DNA of 64,000 nt from contig OZ035962.1 in NCBI GenBank assembly GCA_964034945.1, forward strand, positions 85,271,942 to 85,335,941, in the 5' to 3' direction. Within the stretch, counting starts at the first letter, position 1. Every line of letters begins with the position of its first letter. This document shows positions 56,681 to 64,000 of this stretch, piece after piece. The stretch comes from Chrysopilus asiliformis (lineage: Eukaryota; Arthropoda; Insecta; Diptera; Rhagionidae). The position numbers and the translations under genes are program-made. The notes below the pieces were generated by a model. That model made no database searches, was not told the DNA's origin, and worked only from the letters and a program-made list of their open reading frames with translations.

Positions 56681-58236
56681 ACGGCGACAAAACACGGCGA
56701 CAAAACACGCCGACAAAACACGCCGACAAAACACGCCGACAAAACACGCCGACAAAACACGGCGACAAAACACGGCGACAAAAAACGGCGACAAAAAACG
56801 GCGACAAAACACGGCGACAAAACACGGCGACAAAACACGGCGACAAAACACGGCGACAAAACACGGCGACAAAAAACGGCGACAAAAAACGGCGACAAAA
56901 CACGGCGACAAAACACGGCGACAAAACACGGCGACAAAACACGGCGACAAAATACGGCGACAAAATACGGCGACAAAAAACGGCGACAAAACACGGCGAC
57001 AAAAAACGGCGACAAAACACGGCGACAAAACACGGCGACAAAAAACGGCGACAAAAAACGGCGACAAAACACGGCGACAAAACACGGCGACAAAAAACGG
57101 CGACAAAAAACGGCGACAAAAAACGGCGACAAAAAACGGCGACAAAAAACGGCGACAAAAAACGGCGACAAAACACGGCGACAAAACACGGCGACAAAAC
57201 ACGGCGACAAAAACACGGCGACAAAAAACGGCGACAAAACACGGCGACAAAACATGGCGACAAAACACGGCGACAAAACACGGCGACAAAACACGGCGAC
57301 AAAACACGGCGACAAAACACGGCGACAAAAAACGGCGACAAAAAACGGCGACAAAACACGGCGACAAAACACGGCGACAAAACACGGCGACAAAACACGG
57401 CGACAAAATACGGCGACAAAATACGGCGACAAAAAACGGCGACAAAACACGGCGACAAAAAACGGCGACAAAACACGGCGACAAAACACGGCGACAAAAA
57501 ACGGCGACAAAAAACGGCGACAAAACACGGCGACAAAACACGGCGACAAAAAACGGCGACAAAAAACGGCGACAAAAAACGGCGACAAAAAACGGCGACA
57601 AAAAACGGCGACAAAAAACGGCGACAAAACACGGCGACAAAACACGGCGACAAAACACGGCGACAAAAACACGGCGACAAAAAACGGCGACAAAACACGG
57701 CGACAAAACACGGCGACAAAACACGGCGACAAAACACGGCGAGAAAACACGGCGACAAAACACGGCGACAAAACACGGCGACAAAACACGGCGACAAAAC
57801 ACGGCGACAAAACACGGCGACAAAACACGGCGACAAAACACGGCGACAAAACACGGCGACAAAAAACGGCGACAAAAAACGGCGACAAAATACGGCGACA
57901 AAATACGGCGACACAATACGGCGACAAAACACGGCGACAAAACACGGCGACAAAACAAGGCGACAAAACAAGGCGACAAAACAAGGCGACAAAACAAGGC
58001 GACAAAACAAGGCGACAAAACAAGGCGACAAAAAACGGCGACAAAAAACGGCGACAAAAAACGGCGACAAAACACGGCGACAAAAAACGGCGACAAAAAA
58101 CGGCGACAAAACACGGCGACAAAACACGGCGACAAAAAACGGCGACAAAACACGGCGACAAAAAACGGCGACAAAACGGCGACAAAACAAGGCGACAAAA
58201 CAAGGCGACAAAACAAGGCGACAAAACAAGGCGACA
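56681..58236. repeat. 13-bp satellite array 1 (about 119 units)
   Basis: Uninterrupted tandem copies of ACGGCGACAAAAC and point variants. The variants at the changing positions are AACGG, CACGG, TACGG, CAAGG and CACGCC; one monomer type with an extra A (14 bp) occurs at 57209 and 57665. Variant order in 56870-57320 is repeated in 57326-57780, a 456-bp higher-order unit. The first monomers are CACGCC types and the last six are CAAGG types. The plus strand has T only in the TACGG variant and one CATGG. No frame is interrupted, so spurious ORFs span it on both strands. Confidence 0.98.
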
Positions 58237-58252
58237 ATTTCAAAAATATCTT

Positions 58253-58372
58253 GGTTTATTCAAAAATATCAAAAACGTACAAAATTTGAGATAATCTGAG
58301 AACTGTAAAAGATTTCATTTACGGTAAATGGCAAAAATGTAGAAAATGTTAATATCTTTAATTCTTCCTTAC
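58253..58372. repeat. Spacer preceding satellite array 2
   Basis: Second copy of the 120-bp spacer, offset exactly 1692 bp from the first. It differs by single substitutions (for example GATTTC for GATATC and AAATGGC for AAATCGC). Confidence 0.95.
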
Positions 58373-61300
58373 ACGGCGACAAAACACGGCGACAAAACAC
58401 GCCGACAAAACACGCCGACAAAACACGCCGACAAAACACGCCGACAAAACACGGCGACAAAACACGGCGACAAAAAACGGCGACAAAAAACTGCGACAAA
58501 ACACGACGACAAAACACGGCGACAAAACACGGCGACAAAACACGGCGACAAAACACGGCGACAAAAAACGGCGACAAAAAACGGCGACAAAACACGGCGA
58601 CAAAACACGGCGACAAAACACGGCGACAAAACACGGCGACAAAATACGGCGACAAAATACGGCGACAAAAAACGGCGACAAAACACGGCGACAAAAAACG
58701 GCGACAAAACACGGCGACAAAACACGGCGACAAAAAACGGCGACAAAAAACGGCGACAAAACACGGCGACAAAACACGGCGACAAAAAACGGCGACAAAA
58801 AACGGCGACAAAAAACGGCGACAAAAAACGGCGACAAAAAACGGCGACAAAAAACGGCGACAAAACACGGCGACAAAACACGGCGACAAAACACGGCGAC
58901 AAAAACACGGCGACAAAAAACGGCGACAAAACACGGCGACAAAACACGGCGACAAAACACGGCGACAAAACACGGCGACAAAACACGGCGACAAAACACG
59001 GCGACAAAACACGGCGACAAAAAACGGCGACAAAAAACGGCGACAAAACACGGCGACAAAACACGGCGACAAAACACGGCGACAAAATACGGCGACAAAA
59101 TACGGCGACAAAAAACGGCGACAAAACACGGCGACAAAAAACGGCGACAAAACACGGCGACAAAACACGGCGACAAAAAACGGCGACAAAAAACGGCGAC
59201 AAAACACGGCGACAAAACACGGCGACAAAAAACGGCGACAAAAAACGGCGACAAAAAACGGCGACAAAAAACGGCGACAAAAAACGGCGACAAAAAACGG
59301 CGACAAAACACGGCGACAAAACACGGCGACAAAACACGGCGACAAAACACGACGACGGCGACAAAACACGGCGACAAAACACGACGACAAAACACGGCGA
59401 CAAAACACGACGACAAAACACGACGACAAAACACGACGACAAAACACGACGACAAAACACGGCGACAAAACACGGCGACAAAACACGACGACGGCGACAA
59501 AACACGGCGACAAAACACGACGACAAAACACGGCGACAAAACACGACGACGGCGACAAAACACGGCGACAAAACACGGCGACAAAACACGACGACAAAAC
59601 ACGACGACAAAACACGACGACAAAACACGACGACAAAACACGGCGACAAAACACGGCGACAAAACACGGCGACAAAACACGGCGACAAAACACGGCGACA
59701 AAACACGGCGACAAAACACGGCGACAAAACACGACCACAAAACACGACGACAAAACACGGCGACAAAACACGGCGACAAAACACGGCGACAAAACACGGC
59801 GACAAAACACGGCGACAAAACACGGCGACAAAACACGGCAACAAAACACGGCGACAAAAAACGGCGACAAAAAACGGCGACAAAAAACGGCGACAAAAAA
59901 CGGCGACAAAAAACGGCGACAAAAAACGGCGACAAAACACGGCGACAAAACACGGCGACAAAACACGGCGACAAAACACCGCGACAAAACACGGCGACAA
60001 AACACGGCGACAAAACACGGCGACAAAACACGGCGACAAAACACGGCGACAAAACACGGCGACAAAACACGGCGACAAAACACGGCGACAAAACACGGCG
60101 ACAAAACACGGCGACAAAAAACGGCGACAAAAAACGGCGACAAAACACGGCGACAAAACACGGCGACAAAACACGGCGACAAAACACGGCGACAGAACAC
60201 GGCGACAAAACACGGCGACAAAACACGGCGACAAAACACGGCGACAAAACACGGCGACAAAAAACGGCGACAAAATACGGCGACAAAATACGGCGACAAA
60301 ATACGGCGACAAAATACGGCGACAAAACACGGCGACAAAACACGGCGACAAAACACGGCGACAAAACACGGCGACAAAACACGGCGACAAAACACGGCGA
60401 CAAAAAACGGCGACAAAAAACGGCGACAAAACACGGCGACAAAACACGGCGACAAAACACGGCGACAAAACACGGCGACAGAACACGGCGACAAAAAACG
60501 GCGACAAAAAACGGCGACAAAACACGGCGACAAAACACGGCGACAAAACACGGCGACAAAACACGGCGACAGAACACGGCGACAAAACACGGCGACAAAA
60601 CACGGCGACAAAACACGGCGACAAAACACGGCGACAAAAAACGGCGACAAAATACGGCGACAAAATACGGCGACAAAATACGGCGACAAAACACGGCGAC
60701 AAAACACGACCACAAAACACGACGACAAAACACGGCGACAAAACACGGCGACAAAACACGGCGACAAAACACGGCGACAAAACACGGCGACAAAACACGG
60801 CGACAAAACACGGCGACAAAACACGGCAACAAAACACGGCGACAAAAAACGGCGACAAAAAACGGCGACAAAAAACGGCGACAAAAAACGGCGACAAAAA
60901 ACGGCGACAAAACACGGCGACAAAACACGGCGACAAAACACGGCGACAAAACACGGCGACAAAACACGGCGACAAAACACGGCGACAAAACACGGCAACA
61001 AAACACGGCGACAAAACACGGCGACAAAAAACGGCGACAAAAAACGGCGACAAAAAACGGCGACAAAAAACGGCGACAAAAAACGGCGACAAAACACGGC
61101 GACAAAACACGGCGACAAAACACGGCGACAAAACACCGCGACAAAACACGGCGACAAAACACGGCGACAAAACACGGCGACAAAACACGGCGACAAAACA
61201 CGGCGACAAAACACGGCGACAAAACACGGCGACAAAACACGGCGACAAAACACGGCGACAAAACACGGCGACAAAAAACGGCGACAAAAAACGGCGACAA

Positions 61301-64000
61301 AACACGGCGACAAAACACGGCGACAAAACACGGCGACAAAACACGGCGACAGAACACGGCGACAAAACACGGCGACAAAACACGGCGACAAAACACGGCG
61401 ACAAAACACGGCGACAAAAAACGGCGACAAAATACGGCGACAAAATACGGCGACAAAATACGGCGACAAAATACGGCGACAAAACACGGCGACAAAACAC
61501 GGCGACAAAACACGGCGACAAAACACGGCGACAAAACACGGCGACAAAAAACGGCGACAAAAAACGGCGACAAAACACGGCGACAAAACACGGCGACAAA
61601 ACAAGGCGACAAAACACGGCGACAAAAAACGGCGACAAAACACGGCGACAAAACACGGCGACAAAACAAGGCGACAAAACAAGGCGACAAAACAAGGCGA
61701 CAAAACAAGGCGACAAAAAACGGCGACAAAAAACGGCGACAAAAAACGGCGACAAAAAACGGCGACAAAAAACGGCGACAAAAAACGGCGACAAAACACG
61801 GCGACAAAAAACGGCGACAAAAAACGGCGACAAAACAAAACGGCGACAAAATACGGCGACAAAATACGGCGACAAAATACGGCGACAAAATACGGCGACA
61901 AAACACGGCGACAAAACACGGCGACAAAAAACGGCGACAAAAAACGGCGACAAAAAACGGCGACAAAATACGGCGACAAAATACGGCGACAAAATACGGC
62001 GACAAAATACGGCGACAAAACACGGCGACAAAACACGGCGACAAAACACGGCGACAAAACACGGCGACAAAACACGGCGACAAAACACGGCGACAAAAAA
62101 CGGCGACAAAAAACGGCGACAAAACACGGCGACAAAACACGGCGACAAAACAAGGCGACAAAACACGGCGACAAAAAACGGCGACAAAACACGGCGACAA
62201 AACACGGCGACAAAACAAGGCGACAAAACAAGGCGACAAAACAAGGCGACAAAACAAGGCGACAAAAAACGGCGACAAAAAACGGCGACAAAAAACGGCG
62301 ACAAAACACGGCGACAAAAAACGGCGACAAAAAACGGCGACAAAAAACGGCGACAAAACACGGCGACAAAACACGGCGACAAAAAACGGCGACAAAACAC
62401 GGCGACAAAAAACGGCGACAAAACACGGCGACAAAACACGGCGACAAAACACGGCGACAAAACACGGCGACAAAACACGGCGACAAAACACGGCGACAAA
62501 ACACGACGACAAAACGGCGACAAAAAACGGCGACAAAAAACGGCGACAAAACACGGCGACAAAACACGGCGACAAAAAACGGCGACAAAACACGGCGACA
62601 AAAAACGGCGACAAAACACGGCGACAAAACACGGCGACAAAACACGGCGACAAAACACGGCGACAAAACACGGCGACAACACGGCGACAACACGGCGACA
62701 AAACACGGCGACAAAACACGGCGACAAAACACGACGACAAAACACGGCGACAAAACACGGCGACAAAACACGGCGACAAAACACGGCGACAAAACACGGC
62801 GACAAAACACGGCGACAAAACACGGCGACAAAACACGACGACAAAACACGACGACAAAACACGGCGACAAAACACGGCGACAAAACACGGCGACAAAACA
62901 CGACGACAAAACACGACGACAAAACACGACGACAAAACACGGCGACAAAACACGGCGACAAAACACGGCGACAAAACACGGCGACAAAACACGGCGACAA
63001 AACACGGCGACAAAACACGGCGACAAAACACGGCGACAAAACACGGCGACAAAACACGGCGACAACACGGCGACAAAACACGGCGACAAAACACGGCGAC
63101 AAAACACGACGACAAAACACGACGACAAAACACGACGACAAAACACGGCGACAAAACACGGCGACAAAACACGGCGACAAAACACGGCGACAAAACACGA
63201 CGACAAAACACGACGACAAAACACGACGACAAAACACGGCGACAAAACACGGCGACAAAACACGGCGACAAAACACGACCACAAAACACGACGACAAAAC
63301 ACGACGACAAAACACGGCGACAAAACACGGCGACAAAACACGACGACGGCGACAAAACACGGCGACAAAACACGACGACAAAACACGGCGACAAAACACG
63401 ACGACAAAACACGACGACAAAACACGACGACAAAACACGGCGACAAAACACGGCGACAAAACACGGCGACAAAACACGGCGACAAAACACGGCGACAAAA
63501 CACGGCGACAAAACACGGCAACAAAACACGGCGCCAAAACACGGCGACAAAACACGGCGACAAAACACGGCGACAAAACACGGCGACAAAACACGGCGAC
63601 AAAACACGGCGACAAAACACGGCGACAAAACACGGCGACAAAACACGGCGACAAAACACGGCGACAAAACACGGCGACAAAACACGCCGACAAAACACGC
63701 CGACAAAACACGCCGACAAAATACGCCGACAAAACACGGCGACAAAACACGGCGACAAAACACGGCGACAAAATACGGCGACAAAACACGGCGACAAAAC
63801 ACGGCTACAAAATACGGCGACAAAATACGGCGACAAAACACGGCGACAAAACACGGCGACAAAATACGGCGATAAAATACGGCGACAAAATACGGCGACA
63901 AAATACGGCGACAAAACACGGCGACAAAACACGGCGACAAAACACGGCGACAAAACACGGCGATAAAATACGGCGACAAAATACGGCGACAAAACACGGC
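58373..64000. repeat. 13-bp satellite array 2, more than 5.6 kb, continuing beyond the window
   Basis: The same 13-bp monomer continues without a break to the window edge. The first 0.6 kb follows array 1 monomer by monomer (extra-A monomer at 58901, 528 bp from the array start, exactly as in array 1). Further right, new variants appear in blocks: CACGACGAC with GACGACGGCGAC deletions (59340-59640, 62500-63430), TACGG runs (60260-60330, 60650, 61430, 61850-62010, 63720-64000), CAAGG runs (61600-61710, 62150-62260), ACAGAAC (60195, 60481, 60572, 61352), CACCGCG (59977, 61134) and GGCAAC (59838, 60828, 60987, 63517). The large minus-strand frames across this region are a by-product of the repeat. 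Confidence 0.98.

Noticed and set aside
56577..63997. Protein genes of 500-1900 codons on both strands
   Set aside because: All frames translate the same 13-bp satellite; stop-free frames on both strands at the same place are a property of the unit, and there are no introns, domains or non-repetitive parts except the duplicated spacer.
56681..64000. CRISPR array
   Set aside because: Units are contiguous without spacers, and the host is eukaryotic.
56681..64000. Telomeric repeat
   Set aside because: The unit is unrelated to TTAGG-type telomere repeats, and unique spacer DNA lies within it.

Overview
The window looks like a piece of an AT-rich arthropod nuclear genome, most likely an insect and perhaps a fly. 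Introns are tiny (about 45-63 bp) with GT-AG ends, transposable elements are dense, and several repeats resemble the 'CAGACAGACAGA'-type LINE tails and '(GTCC)n' repeats common in dipterans. I see no bacterial-style genes. Gene density is very low: two convincing protein genes, both on the minus strand and both in the first 17 kb.

Region by region. 1-0.5 kb: an unrecognised exon-like open stretch. 4.4-6.5 kb: a truncated gene fragment that may come from PWP1, then decayed LINE and Tc1 remnants. 8.8-9.9 kb: three 3' coding exons of a tetraspanin. 13.8-16.6 kb: a complete six-exon Elongator subunit 4 gene (Elp4, 370 codons) whose last intron hosts a dispersed repeat. 17-56 kb: essentially a transposon landscape. 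Several elements there can be delimited to the base by terminal inverted repeats and target duplications: a hAT-type MITE (25500-25959, perfect 8-bp duplication), three TTAA-flanked piggyBac-type elements, two mariner deletion derivatives with the same odd architecture, a GGGCCGTATTCT-ended element with a 3-bp duplication, two TA-flanked MITEs, foldback elements and a tRNA-like SINE between long direct repeats. At least four dispersed repeat families recur in both orientations.

56.7 kb to the right edge: the most striking object is more than 7 kb of a 13-bp satellite (consensus ACGGCGACAAAAC, almost without T on the plus strand, two CpGs per unit). It lies in two arrays separated by a 0.12-kb spacer, and that spacer also precedes the first array, so the whole spacer-plus-array unit is tandemly duplicated with a period of 1692 bp. 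Inside the arrays the order of variant monomers forms a barcode that repeats every 456 bp, and other marker monomers repeat every 1157 bp (89 units). A 13-bp unit with no stop codon in any frame keeps all frames open, which explains the huge apparent reading frames (up to 1907 codons on the minus strand). I do not treat these as genes. The array runs off the window edge.

The two real genes have unrelated roles (tRNA wobble-uridine modification, and membrane microdomain organisation). They share only strand and neighbourhood.
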